Source: Pseudomonadota bacterium (GTDB lineage Bacteria > Pseudomonadota > Gammaproteobacteria > Steroidobacterales > Steroidobacteraceae). From it: DNA of 60,623 nucleotides. The notes below the pieces were generated by a model. It searched no databases and was not told the origin of the DNA. It was given only the letters and a program-made list of their open reading frames with translations. This document shows positions 44,821 through 54,660 of this stretch, one piece after another. The stretch lies in the NCBI GenBank assembly GCA_947449495.1, contig CANFSB010000007.1, positions 1-60,623 of the forward strand. The letters are read 5' to 3'. Numbering within the stretch: position 1 is the stretch's first letter; every line of letters begins with the position of its first letter. The position numbers and the translations under genes were made by a program.

Positions 44821-45384
44821 TCAGCGCCAGTTCGCGTTAGCGTTCCAGAAGGCGACGCTGCGACGGTAGGCCGCGGTGTCCAGCGGGACGCCCGATCCAC
44901 CCTCTTGCACACCCAGAGCATTGCGCATCATGGTGATCGGCGCCATAGGGATCTCGGCCGGCTCGCTGGTATACAAGCAGCCGACTATGCCCCAGTCGCC
45001 GTCTATCGGCGTGCCCTCTGCCAGCAGCTGCTCGCGGCTATACAGAATCGGGATGAGGTAGTTGGCCACGGGCGGCTCCACACCCTCGAACCAGCGCACC
45101 AGCACAGGCAGTTCGCTGCGCTGCCGCGCCTCATAGCCCGAACGCAGCAGGTGCTGATTAACAGCAGTGATGGGCACAGTAAGGCAGCGGGTAGAGGTCC
45201 AGTTGCGATGCACATGCAGCCTGCAGAACGGCGCGTAGCCGGGTAGATACTGGAACGGCGGATGCTCATTCAAGTGGTGCTCGAAGGCTTCAGCCGTAAT
45301 GTCTTGGATGGTGTTGGACCGCAGCTGCTTGGGGAACAGCCGAGCACGGGCAAAGTCGGTCAGGATGATGCGCAGGGGCGCCAT
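44821..45384 (-). CDS. DUF3228-like protein
   Basis: 187 residues, no signal peptide. The sequence L-T-D-F-A-R-A-R-L-F-P, H-V-H-R-N-W-T-S, V-P-I-T and R-S-G-Y-E-A-R-Q-R-S-E-L-P-V-L-V-R-W-F resembles the DUF3228 family as I recall it, a cytosolic group of unknown role of about this length. The end G-V-P-L-D-T-A-A-Y-R-R-S-V-A-F-W-N-A-N-A-N-W also fits. It begins 15 bases after the desaturase stop, so both are probably in one operon. Confidence 0.6.
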   Translation of the reverse strand: MAPLRIILTDFARARLFPKQLRSNTIQDITAEAFEHHLNEHPPFQYLPGYAPFCRLHVHRNWTSTRCLTVPITAVNQHLLRSGYEARQRSELPVLVRWFEGVEPPVANYLIPILYSREQLLAEGTPIDGDWGIVGCLYTSEPAEIPMAPITMMRNALGVQEGGSGVPLDTAAYRRSVAFWNANANWR

Positions 45385-45399
45385 CGTACGTCAGCGGGC

Positions 45400-46491
45400 C
45401 TATTGCCCGAACGCAGCACTCTGCCGCCCGCGCTGCTGATCATTGGTCGCGATGATCTGCTGCCGGTCGATATCCCACTGCAAACACTTTAAGTGTGCCG
45501 GTATCTCGTGCAGTCGTATGCGTCGCACCGTCGTGAACAAGTGCTGGTACTGCTCATGGCAGCGTGCCAGCGCGTAACCGGGTATGGCAGCGCTGAGATG
45601 ATGTACATGGTGATAGCCGATGTTGGCCGTCAACCAATTGAGCCAGCCCGGCAGCACCAGATAGCTGGTGCCTGACAGCGCACTGCGGTCGCTGTCCCAG
45701 CGGTCTTTACTGTTGGCTTCGGCTTGCTCGAAGTTGTGCTGAACAGTAAACAGCGCAATGGCAAAGCCGCCAGATAGCGACACACCAGTGAGGTAAATCG
45801 CAAACAAAGTCCACGGGTTCGTCGCTTGCGTAGCAACCAACACCCATAGCGACAACAGCACCACATTGTTTGCAGTCATGTGCCGGTACTCGCGCCAAGT
45901 ACGCCAATAGCGCGGCTTATAGCTGTGCAAGCCCTGCCCCCGCAGCAGATGCAAGACGCAGGCGAAGGTGCCTTTGAGCCAAGTAAAGCGCGGGTTGAAC
46001 AGCAGGTAGACAAAGCCACCCAAGGGCGCCAGCGCAATATGCCGGGCGCGCAAATAGCTGCGCTGAGCCGATGGCGATAGCGCTTCGAACTCGGCCACCG
46101 AAAGGGTCGATAAAGGTCCGCGGTAACTGTCCCAATCGCCGTTGGTGCGATGGTGATAGTCATGGTGCTGCGCCCAGACGTACTGCGGCATGCCCGACAA
46201 CACACCAAATACGAAGCCAAAAACAGAGTTGAACGACTTGGTGCGAAACACGCTGCCATGACCACATTCGTGCAGCAGCGCGAACACGCGCACCATCATC
46301 AAGGCCAGCGCCAACGTGAGCGCCACAGCGGCAAACACAGACTGTGCGGCATAGCGATTGGCCAGCCACGCGATCGCTGCCAGCGGCAACAAGGTGACGG
46401 CCACATGCCATGCACCTTGTGCGTCAGTAGCACCGGCAAACTGCCGGATCAGCTCGCGTTTGTGCAGTTTGAGCGCCGACACATCGGACAT
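45400..46491 (-). CDS. fatty acid desaturase
   Basis: 363 residues. Three histidine boxes of membrane di-iron desaturases: H-E-C-G-H at about 114-118, HHDYHH at about 149-154, and Y-H-H-V-H-H at about 293-298, with several hydrophobic segments between (for example L-A-L-A-L-M-M-V-R-V-F-A-L-L). The protein introduces double bonds into acyl chains at the inner membrane, using O2 and an electron donor. Some homologues act on carotenoids or sphingolipids, so acyl chain is the default inference. Starts MSDVSALKLHKREL without signal peptide. Confidence 0.9.
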   Translation of the reverse strand: MSDVSALKLHKRELIRQFAGATDAQGAWHVAVTLLPLAAIAWLANRYAAQSVFAAVALTLALALMMVRVFALLHECGHGSVFRTKSFNSVFGFVFGVLSGMPQYVWAQHHDYHHRTNGDWDSYRGPLSTLSVAEFEALSPSAQRSYLRARHIALAPLGGFVYLLFNPRFTWLKGTFACVLHLLRGQGLHSYKPRYWRTWREYRHMTANNVVLLSLWVLVATQATNPWTLFAIYLTGVSLSGGFAIALFTVQHNFEQAEANSKDRWDSDRSALSGTSYLVLPGWLNWLTANIGYHHVHHLSAAIPGYALARCHEQYQHLFTTVRRIRLHEIPAHLKCLQWDIDRQQIIATNDQQRGRQSAAFGQ

Positions 46492-46595
46492 AGCGTAGAT
46501 CTCTTGCTGGCACGTCTTGGGTGCGCGCCTTGGTCATTGGAGAGACGAAGCCCCAGTGTGCCATGCCGCGGGCACAGCTGCACCGCACATGGGGG

Positions 46596-46868
46596 CTAGG
46601 CGCGATCAGCCGTTAACTCAGACAGCGCTCCGTCGTCATCGACCTCACCCACGAGCTCGATGGGCTGGCAGCACACCTGGCAGTCTTCAATGTAACGGAA
46701 TGCGCCCGCCGACAAATCGACCAGAGTATCGATGGACTCGCCGCAATAAGGGCACTGCACGCTGACCAGCTGCGTGGGCTCACCCCGCTGCGCAGCCGGC
46801 TCAAACACCGGCTCCAATCCGTACAGCGCGTCGATCGCTTGGGCGTCGGAGGGGTCGGGCGGCGACAT
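46596..46868 (-). CDS. CPXCG motif-containing cysteine-rich protein
   Basis: 90 residues from the ATG at 46868; a GTG at 46883 overlapping the upstream stop as TAGTG is an alternative start. The C-terminal 60 residues match the CPXCG family: V-Q-C-P-Y-C-G-E-S-I and I-E-D-C-Q-V-C-C-Q-P-I, which form a zinc-knuckle-like site. The 30-35 residues before are extra relative to the usual 60-70 residue members. Role unknown. Overlaps or abuts the S41-type peptidase gene, so likely co-transcribed. Confidence 0.82.
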   Translation of the reverse strand: MSPPDPSDAQAIDALYGLEPVFEPAAQRGEPTQLVSVQCPYCGESIDTLVDLSAGAFRYIEDCQVCCQPIELVGEVDDDGALSELTADRA

Positions 46869-46882
46869 TCGCGTATTGCCCA

Positions 46883-48016
46883 CTAGCGATGCTCGAGGAG
46901 TGCGTGCACCGTCTCGACCTCTGCCCTGCGGGCGGCATCATCCACAGGCGGAGGCAGCAACACATCCGGCAGAATGCCCACCGCGTCAACAGGCAGGTAC
47001 GGCAAACGCTTGGACCGCGAGGTCGCATACAGCACCATGCGCTTGCCCGACGGCAGCTTGTGGGGCCGGAGATTGGAGTAGTCGAGCGCCCCCCTCGTGC
47101 GACGTCCAAAGAGCTTGACGTTCCACGCCTGTCGAAGTGCCAGAAGGAACTGCTCGCAGGAACTGCCGCACCCGCTGTCGACCAGCACGGCAACGCGCTG
47201 CGGCCGCTTGCGGTCGGTGTCATCGGGTTCGATCCGTTTAGCAGTAGCTCCGAGGGTCGGGTGCAGCACATAGGTACCAGGCTTCGCGGCGCGCATAGCT
47301 GCGACAAGGGGCTCAATCGCTACGACGCAGCTCTTGTCGCCAGGTGCGTAGAAATCGCAGATGCCGGCGGTGCCCTCGATATTGAAGGGCGTCGAGAGGA
47401 ACTCTACGCCTGCGATGAAGATGGGATCTCCGATCACCGCGCTAGTAATGGGTGCATAGGTGTTGTCGTCGCCGCCCTCGTTGTCGCGGACATCGATGAT
47501 CCAGTTCGGCGTGCGCTCGAGACGGTCGCGGTTGTCCGCCATCAGCTTTGCGATGCTCTCGGCCGCCGTCGCGAAAAACGTGGGAAAGACGAGCAGCGCC
47601 GCGCGGTCTGACAGCCATTCGATCCGCGCCTTAGGTGGGCCCGCCGTCACCGCGCCGTCACCAGACGTCCCTACGGCCTCGCGGGCGGGCGACCAGTCCG
47701 CCGGGACGATCTCAAGATGCCCCCCGCGCCAGGCTCTCAAGTAGGTTTGGATAATACCGCCGCACTCATCTGCACTCTTCGCGGATGCCGCCTCGCGCAG
47801 CGCCTTGTCGTGCGCCGCCGAGATCACCGCCTCCCCGCGGAACCTGCGGTTGTCGGCCGCACCGGTGTCGTTGGCGATCAGAAAGTCGGGAAGATAGGCG
47901 ATGTCGCGCTGGCAGCCGTCGACGATGCCGCTCTCATCCGCCCACGCCGCTGATGACGCAAGCCCCATCGCCACGCCGACCGAAAGCAGGAGCGAGAAGG
48001 CAGAAAACGGACGCAT
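46883..48016 (-). CDS. exported S41-family (C-terminal-processing-like) peptidase
   Basis: 377 residues from the ATG at 48016 (GGGGGTG site; the open frame extends to 48055). Signal peptide to about Ala25. The S41 catalytic core is visible: W-I-I-D-V-R-D-N-E-G-G-D, the serine segment V-D-S-G-C-G-S-S-C-E-Q-F, and F-G-R-R-T-R-G-A-L-D-Y-S-N with P-S-G-K-R, where tail-specific proteases have G-x-x-T-x-G and the lysine. The serine is flanked by two cysteines, which is not usual. No PDZ domain is apparent. It would be periplasmic. The left boundary of the guaA-derived island remnants lies about 60 bases upstream. Confidence 0.75.
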   Translation of the reverse strand: MRPFSAFSLLLSVGVAMGLASSAAWADESGIVDGCQRDIAYLPDFLIANDTGAADNRRFRGEAVISAAHDKALREAASAKSADECGGIIQTYLRAWRGGHLEIVPADWSPAREAVGTSGDGAVTAGPPKARIEWLSDRAALLVFPTFFATAAESIAKLMADNRDRLERTPNWIIDVRDNEGGDDNTYAPITSAVIGDPIFIAGVEFLSTPFNIEGTAGICDFYAPGDKSCVVAIEPLVAAMRAAKPGTYVLHPTLGATAKRIEPDDTDRKRPQRVAVLVDSGCGSSCEQFLLALRQAWNVKLFGRRTRGALDYSNLRPHKLPSGKRMVLYATSRSKRLPYLPVDAVGILPDVLLPPPVDDAARRAEVETVHALLEHR

Positions 48017-48078
48017 GGGCACCCCCGGATGTCGGTTCAAAGAGCGGGTCACCAAAGTAGCAGCATCATAGCCCGTCT

Positions 48079-48138
48079 ACTCCCACTCAATCGTCGCCGG
48101 CGGCTTGCCGCTGATGTCATAAACAACAGGCGACACAC
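48079..48138 (-). repeat. displaced copy C of the guaA 3' end (island attachment-site remnant)
   Basis: Reads on the - strand as [16 protein letters not shown]-stop, the exact C-terminus of GMP synthase, using TAG as stop. The first 42 bases from 48080 differ from copy B at one position and from the functional guaA at two, then similarity fades by about 48138. No guaA body is attached, so it is a leftover of an earlier junction. Confidence 0.85.
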
Positions 48139-48300
48139 CCTTTATTAAGCAGCGTGGCTGTGCCGGCCAGTAAGGAATGGGCACATGAACTTGCAGGCTT
48201 TATGCAAACGTAGACACATTTTGACGGCACTGCGGCGCAACCCAAGCTGCCCTTCCGATCTACAGTGCAGGCTGCGGCGCTGGGCGCGCAAGGAGGCTCC

Positions 48301-49713
48301 GTGAATCACAATCTGTATGCAGTGCTATCAGCGGGGTTCCCCGAAGATCTCACTCGGCCCTGCCTGCTCTTGCCTGATGGCGGTCAGGTTTCTTACGGGC
48401 AGATTGAGCAGGCCGTGTCGCAGGTTGCCGGTTATCTAGGTGCACTGGGCGTAGAGCCCGGAGCTCGTGTTGCTCTGCAGGCTGAAAAAAGCGTTCAGGG
48501 TTTGGTGGTGTATCTGGGCGTGCTTAAGGCAGGCGCCGTGTTTCTGCCCCTGAATCCGGCTTACACCCCTGCCGAACTGGAGTACTTCCTCGATGATGCG
48601 CAGCCAGCGGTGTTCATTACCGATCCGCAGCGTTTCGTAACAGAGGCAGGCGGTGCGCAGCCGATGCTGCAGGCTGTCGCCCGCGAAGCCGATGACTTGG
48701 CGGCGCTGATCTATACCAGCGGAACAACCGGACGCTCTAAGGGCGCGATGCTCAGTCATGGCGGTCTGGCGGCCAACGCACACTCACTGCAACAGCTGTG
48801 GGGTTTTGGCGCCGACGACGTGTTGCTGCATGCGCTACCGATCTTCCATGTCCACGGTTTGTTCATCTCTTTGCACTGTGCGCTGCTGACGGGTTCGGCG
48901 ATGTTCTGGCTGAACCGGTTTTCAGAAGTAGAGGTCATCGCGGCATTGCCACGCTGCACACTCATGATGGGCGTGCCGACGTTCTATACGCGCTTGCTAG
49001 CCCACCAGGCATTCACCCGCGAAGTCGCAGGCGGTTTGCGCGTATTTATCAGCGGATCGGCGCCGTTACTGGACTCGACCTTCCGTGAGTTTCAGGAACG
49101 CATAGGTCAACGTATTTTAGAGCGCTATGGCATGAGCGAGTCCGTAGTGATCAGTTCCAACCCCTTGCAGGGCGAGCGTCTGGCAGGCTCTGTGGGTTAT
49201 CCCTTGCCCGGTGTCGAATTGCGCATTGCCGATGACGCAGAGGTCGGTGTGATCGAAATTCGCGGCCCCAGCGTGTTCAAGGGCTATTGGCGAAATCCGG
49301 CGAAAACCGCAGAAGACTTCACCGCTGATGGGTACTTCCGCACAGGTGATGTCGGGCGCTGCGATGCGGATGGCCGTGTGTGGATATCGGGACGCGCCAA
49401 AGACCTGATCATCTCCGGTGGATTTAATGTTTACCCCCGGGAAGTGGAGATGGTGCTCGATGAACTGCCGGGCGTGATTGAGAGCGCGGTCATCGGCGTG
49501 CCGCACCCGGACTTTGGCGAGGGTGTGGTTGCGATTGTGGAAGGGCACGGCGATGAAGCGGCCTTGATCGCCGAATGCCGCCGTCAGCTGGCTTCGTTCA
49601 AGACGCCCAAGCGAGTGGTGTTCGTCACTGCGCTGCCGCGCAACACGCTGGGTAAGGTTCAGAAGAACCATTTGCGGCACAGCTATCAAGGTCTGTTCTC
49701 CGACGTACCGTGA
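48301..49713 (+). CDS. AMP-dependent acyl-CoA synthetase, malonyl-CoA synthetase (MatB)-like
   Basis: 470 residues from a GTG preceded by a perfect AGGAGG. The adenylate-forming motifs are complete: Y-T-S-G-T-T-G-R-S-K-G-A (P-loop), Y-G-M-S-E, G-Y-F-R-T-G-D-V and the C-terminal lysine in T-L-G-K-V-Q-K. The compact size and the early V-A-L-Q-A-E-K-S-V-Q-G-L-V-V-Y-L-G segment resemble MatB, which makes malonyl-CoA from malonate. Other short acids are possible. The gene lies alone between two displaced copies of the guaA end, so it is the cargo of an inserted segment. No signal peptide; cytosolic. Confidence 0.85.
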   Translation: MNHNLYAVLSAGFPEDLTRPCLLLPDGGQVSYGQIEQAVSQVAGYLGALGVEPGARVALQAEKSVQGLVVYLGVLKAGAVFLPLNPAYTPAELEYFLDDAQPAVFITDPQRFVTEAGGAQPMLQAVAREADDLAALIYTSGTTGRSKGAMLSHGGLAANAHSLQQLWGFGADDVLLHALPIFHVHGLFISLHCALLTGSAMFWLNRFSEVEVIAALPRCTLMMGVPTFYTRLLAHQAFTREVAGGLRVFISGSAPLLDSTFREFQERIGQRILERYGMSESVVISSNPLQGERLAGSVGYPLPGVELRIADDAEVGVIEIRGPSVFKGYWRNPAKTAEDFTADGYFRTGDVGRCDADGRVWISGRAKDLIISGGFNVYPREVEMVLDELPGVIESAVIGVPHPDFGEGVVAIVEGHGDEAALIAECRRQLASFKTPKRVVFVTALPRNTLGKVQKNHLRHSYQGLFSDVP

Positions 49714-49745
49714 TCGCGTTGGGCGGCACAAGAGGAAGCGCGACT

Positions 49746-49896
49746 CCCTCACTCCCACTCAATCGTCGCGGGCGGCTTGCCGCTGATGTCATAGACCACG
49801 CGACTCACACCTTTGACCTCATTGACGATGCGGCGCGAGCACACGTCCAACAGGTCATAGGGCAAGTGCGCCCAGTGCGCGGTCATGAAGTCGATG
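49746..49896 (-). repeat. displaced copy B of the guaA 3' end (151 bp)
   Basis: Matches 51157-51307, the functional guaA end, in 144 of 151 positions without gaps and keeps the reading frame through [11 protein letters not shown] to the TGA. The differences are mostly synonymous. Similarity stops abruptly at 49896. It is the former 3' end of guaA, pushed away when a later segment entered. Confidence 0.92.
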
Positions 49897-49936
49897 CGAC
49901 CTCCCCCCACTTCTGAGTAGCAGTCCGGTTTAGAGC

Positions 49937-50011
49937 CTAGCCCCGGGTGAGGTTGTCCCGCAGCGCCTCACAGACCTTGAGCATCGCCCGGAACTCCTCG
50001 CGTACTAAGCC
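49937..50011 (-). pseudogene. possible short C-terminal gene remnant
   Basis: The - strand between these points reads about 24 codons, including [16 protein letters not shown], and ends in TAG. It has coding-like composition but no start and is cut by AT-rich DNA. I cannot name it. It may be a fragment of the lost mobility gene or chance. Confidence 0.2.
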
Positions 50012-50128
50012 AGCCTACATGCCAAAAAAATACGATAAGCTATAACTTTTCTGTTGCAGTCTATGTTGTTTGGCTTTAGCCTATCAATCCTGTTTTTTTA
50101 AATAGGTTAAAACCACTCAAGGATTAGC

Positions 50129-50575
50129 ATGCTGCGCGCTCTGGCCCTCAAGCAACTAGATAGTGCGCTAGGCACTTCCGCCAATGCTCCCGCCCGGCCC
50201 AAGGTGGGTTGGTTGCGGGCCATCCGTAACGGCCTGGGCATGACTACCCGACAGTTGGCGGCAAGGGTGGGCGTAACCCAAGCTGCCGTGATGGATGCGG
50301 AATCCGCCGAGGCGAGGAATGACATCACCCTGGCGACGCTGCAGCGTTACGCAACTGCGCTTGGCTGCGATGTCGTGTACGTGCTTCGCCCGCGGCGCCC
50401 TCTCCTCGAGGCCGTCGAGGCACAAGCCGACCTCATCGCACGCACAGAGCTGGCGAGGGTCCGCCATTCGATGGCATTGGAGGCCCAAGCCACCGACCCA
50501 ACGTCGATCGAATCTCAGGTTGAGGGTCTACGCCGACAACTCCTGGCGGGAAAGCCTTCGCGGCTGTGGAAATGA
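50129..50575 (+). CDS. mobile mystery protein A (HTH-type)
   Basis: 148 residues. A central helix-turn-helix of the XRE type (R-N-G-L-G-M-T-T-R-Q-L-A-A-R-V-G-V-T-Q) with L-A-T-L-Q-R-Y-A-T-A-L-G-C-D-V-V-Y after it. N- and C-terminal parts match the family called mobile mystery protein A, found on mobile elements next to a Fic protein. It probably represses the pair and may act as the antitoxin (inference). The stop overlaps the next start as ATGA. The upstream 100 bases are AT-rich, fitting a promoter, but no boxes are certain. Confidence 0.87.
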   Translation: MLRALALKQLDSALGTSANAPARPKVGWLRAIRNGLGMTTRQLAARVGVTQAAVMDAESAEARNDITLATLQRYATALGCDVVYVLRPRRPLLEAVEAQADLIARTELARVRHSMALEAQATDPTSIESQVEGLRRQLLAGKPSRLWK

Positions 50576-51150
50576 AGTTCGATTCCCTGCCAGGTGCAAC
50601 GCCGATTGATCCTGATGAAGCCGCTGGCCTCATTCCGTCCCACCTGACACTGCAAAAAGAACTCAATGAGTTTGAGGAAGCAAACATCCTGGAGGGCGTG
50701 CAGTGGCTCAACAAACAGCGGCGTGGCGACCCGCTGGACGTTGATTTCATCCTTCGTGTACATCACCGCATGTTTGGCCAGACATGGCGCTGGGCGGGTA
50801 AACTCCGGTTAACCGACAAAAACATCGGCGTACCGCATTACGAAATCCGCCCGCGGTTACGGCTAATGCTGGACGACGTCACCGCGCAGATCAGACATCA
50901 AAGCTATGGTCCAACAGAGTTGGCAGCCCGTTACCACCACCGCTTGGTCTCCATTCACGTGTTCCCCAACGGCAACGGCAGACATGCCCGATTGATGGCC
51001 GACCTGTTGTTGATCAAGCTTGCAGGCAGGCGATTTGACTGGGGACGGGATTCGCTCCTTACGCCGACAGAAACGCGGGCTCACTATATCGCCTCACTGA
51101 GATCTGCCGACGCCGGTGACTATGCACCTCTGCTGGCGTTCCTTAAGTAA
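50572..51150 (+). CDS. mobile mystery protein B (Fic family)
   Basis: 192 residues, starting inside the stop of the previous gene (ATGA overlap), so translationally coupled. The Fic core is H-V-F-P-N-G-N-G-R-H at 129-138. Compared with the canonical HPFxxGNGR motif, the second residue is Val and the usual acidic residue before GNGR is Asn133. Fic proteins transfer AMP or related groups to targets, and the acidic residue helps bind the metal, so activity may be altered. With the HTH partner it resembles a toxin-antitoxin or regulatory pair of mobile elements. It ends 10 bases before the stop of the guaA gene on the other strand. Confidence 0.88.
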   Translation: MKFDSLPGATPIDPDEAAGLIPSHLTLQKELNEFEEANILEGVQWLNKQRRGDPLDVDFILRVHHRMFGQTWRWAGKLRLTDKNIGVPHYEIRPRLRLMLDDVTAQIRHQSYGPTELAARYHHRLVSIHVFPNGNGRHARLMADLLLIKLAGRRFDWGRDSLLTPTETRAHYIASLRSADAGDYAPLLAFLK

Positions 51151-51156
51151 CGCAGC

Positions 51157-51307
51157 CCCTCACTCCCACTCTATCGTCGCGGGCGGCTTGCCGCTGATGT
51201 CATACACCACGCGGCTCACACCTTTGACCTCGTTGACGATGCGGCGCGAGCACACGTCCAGCAGCTCATAGGGCAAGTGCGCCCAATGCGCGGTCATGAA
51301 GTCGATG
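51157..51307 (-). repeat. guaA: functional copy A of the guaA 3' repeat
   Basis: The in-gene member of the three-copy repeat; 7 mismatches to copy B. It marks the current right-hand junction of the inserted segments. The true crossover point lies somewhere inside this stretch, probably near the 42-base core shared by all copies (the last codons and stop). Confidence 0.85.
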
Positions 51308-52740
51308 GTCTCTACTGCCCGCAGCGCGATCACCGGGTCATAGCGGCGGCCATCGCCTGTCACGCCGACTGACTTCACGGGCAGGAACACAGCAAACGCT
51401 TGGCTGGTCTTGGCGTACCACCCTGCACGGCGCAGCTCTTCGATGAAGATGTGATCGGCCAAGCGCAGTGTGTCTGCAGCGGCCTGCGTGACCTCGCCCA
51501 GGATGCGCACGCCCAAGCCCGGCCCCGGGAAGGGATGACGTTGCACCATCTCGGCAGGCAAGCCCAGCTCTAAGCCTATGCGCCGCACTTCGTCCTTAAA
51601 CAACTCACGCAGCGGTTCCACAAGCTTCATGCGCATGTGCGCCGGCAAGCCACCGACGTTGTGATGGCTCTTAATCACATGCGCTTTGCCGGTCTTGCTA
51701 CCGGCGGACTCTATGACATCGGGGTAGATAGTGCCCTGTGCCAGAAAGTCCACGTCCTTGAGCTTGGCGGCCTCTTCATCAAACAGCTCTATGAACAAGC
51801 GGCCGATGATCTTGCGCTTGGCCTCGGGGTCAGCCACACCGGCAAGCTCTGCAAAATAGCGATCGGCCGCATTCACGCGGATCACGCGCACGCCCAGGTT
51901 CTGCGCAAAGATGCGCATGACGTCATCGCCTTCGTTGTGACGCAACAGGCCGTGATCGACAAACACGCAGGTCAGTTGATCGCCAATGGCGCGGTGCAGC
52001 AAAGCTGCGACCACCGATGAATCGACACCACCCGACAGACCCAGCAGCACCTTGCTGCTACCCACCTGCGCACGCACACGCGCGATGGCATCTTCGATGA
52101 TGTTGCCCGCAGTCCATGTGCCCGCGCAGCCGCAGATCTCGTGCAAAAAGCGCGCATACAAGCGCGTGCCCTGCGTGGTGTGCGTCACCTCCGGGTGAAA
52201 CTGCAGCGCGTAGTAGCGGCGCGCTTCGTCGGCCATGCCGGCGATGGGCAGGTCGGGTGTGGAGGCAATGACTTTGAAGCCCGGCGGCAACTCAACCACG
52301 CGATCGCCGTGACTCATCCACACATCAAGCAGACCATGGCCTTGCTCGTTGACGCGATCCTGTATGTCACGCAGCAGCACGCTGTGGCCGCGTGCGCGTA
52401 CCTCTGCATAGCCAAACTCATGCACTGCACCGGGCTCCACGCGGCCACCCAGCTGCGCGGCGAGTGTTTGCATGCCATAGCAGATGCCCAGCACCGGTAC
52501 GCCCAGCTCGAACACCGCAGCAGGTGCTGCGGGTGCATCGGCCTGTGTGACCGACTCGGGCCCGCCCGACAAAATGATGCCGGTAGGCGCAAAGGCACGC
52601 ACGTCGTCACTGCCCGCATCCCAAGGGTGGATCTCGCAATACACGCCCAGCTCGCGCACGCGGCGGGCGATCAGCTGCGTGTACTGCGAACCGAAGTCGA
52701 GGATCAGGACGCGCTGTGCGTGGATGTCGTTTGCGGTCAT
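51160..52740 (-). CDS. guaA: GMP synthase (glutamine-hydrolysing)
   Basis: 526 residues from the ATG at 52740; a GTG at 52749 would add three. Converts XMP to GMP in purine synthesis. The class I glutamine amidotransferase domain has [10 protein letters not shown] with the nucleophile Cys, and L-Q-F-H-P-E. The ATP pyrophosphatase domain has [10 protein letters not shown], and the C-terminal dimerisation domain ends [16 protein letters not shown]. The last 151 bases are repeated downstream, showing that this 3' end was probably supplied by an inserted element while the reading frame was preserved. Confidence 0.97.
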   Translation of the reverse strand: MTANDIHAQRVLILDFGSQYTQLIARRVRELGVYCEIHPWDAGSDDVRAFAPTGIILSGGPESVTQADAPAAPAAVFELGVPVLGICYGMQTLAAQLGGRVEPGAVHEFGYAEVRARGHSVLLRDIQDRVNEQGHGLLDVWMSHGDRVVELPPGFKVIASTPDLPIAGMADEARRYYALQFHPEVTHTTQGTRLYARFLHEICGCAGTWTAGNIIEDAIARVRAQVGSSKVLLGLSGGVDSSVVAALLHRAIGDQLTCVFVDHGLLRHNEGDDVMRIFAQNLGVRVIRVNAADRYFAELAGVADPEAKRKIIGRLFIELFDEEAAKLKDVDFLAQGTIYPDVIESAGSKTGKAHVIKSHHNVGGLPAHMRMKLVEPLRELFKDEVRRIGLELGLPAEMVQRHPFPGPGLGVRILGEVTQAAADTLRLADHIFIEELRRAGWYAKTSQAFAVFLPVKSVGVTGDGRRYDPVIALRAVETIDFMTAHWAHLPYELLDVCSRRIVNEVKGVSRVVYDISGKPPATIEWE

Positions 52741-52818
52741 TGTGGGCACTTAGTGGACTCGATTGAGGGTGCGGGACGCAGGACACTGGCGGCTGTTGCC
52801 ACCACCGGAGCGCCTTTG

Positions 52819-53100
52819 ATGGAACATCTGTATTCGCTGTATGATGCGTTGGTCAGCATCAATATCCCGCCAGACAGGGCTAGGGCCGTAGCCCACGCCA
52901 TGGAGCGTGACATGACCAACCAACTGGCCACCAAGTCCGAATTGCGCAGCGAGCTGCAACTCGTCCGGCAGGAAATAACTGCAACACGCGAGCTGCTTTC
53001 GAAAGACATCCAGAACCAAACCACCGTCATGACGGTGCGCTTGGGCTCGATGATCGGCGCAGGCTTTGTGTTGCTGTATGCCCTGCAAAGGCTTGGCTGA
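52819..53100 (+). CDS. small coiled-coil protein with C-terminal membrane helix (DUF1640/CCDC90-like)
   Basis: 93 residues. The region L-A-T-K-S-E-L-R-S-E-L-Q-L is a charged coiled coil, followed by M-T-V-R-L-G-S-M-I-G-A-G-F-V-L-L-Y-A as a single tail-anchor helix. Small proteins of this layout are grouped as DUF1640/CCDC90 and are common near mobile or stress genes, with no defined role. It lies on the opposite strand between guaA and guaB, and is convergent with guaB. CCGGAG precedes the ATG. The longer open frame from 52141 runs antisense to guaA and is not coding. Confidence 0.72.
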   Translation: MEHLYSLYDALVSINIPPDRARAVAHAMERDMTNQLATKSELRSELQLVRQEITATRELLSKDIQNQTTVMTVRLGSMIGAGFVLLYALQRLG

Positions 53101-53118
53101 CACCACCACGCCTGCGCC

Positions 53119-54660
<1,542 letters not shown>

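Larger units (their letters stand above)
48079..51307. mobile_element. stacked genomic-island remnants integrated at the guaA 3' end
   Basis: Three copies of the guaA 3' end (48079-48138, 49746-49896, 51157-51307) in the same orientation mark two consecutive insertions. The outer segment carries the MatB-like ligase, the inner one the mobile mystery protein A/B pair. guaA is a known integration hotspot. No integrase gene or recognisable integrase fragment is present, so the element is no longer self-mobile as seen here. Confidence 0.78.

Noticed and set aside
50026-50128. Promoter boxes before the mobile mystery pair
   Set aside because: The region is AT-rich and a promoter is likely, but several -35/-10 combinations are equally good and none is close to consensus.
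48140-51156. Integrase gene in the guaA island
   Set aside because: Looked for in all frames; only the ligase, the HTH and the Fic genes are convincing.
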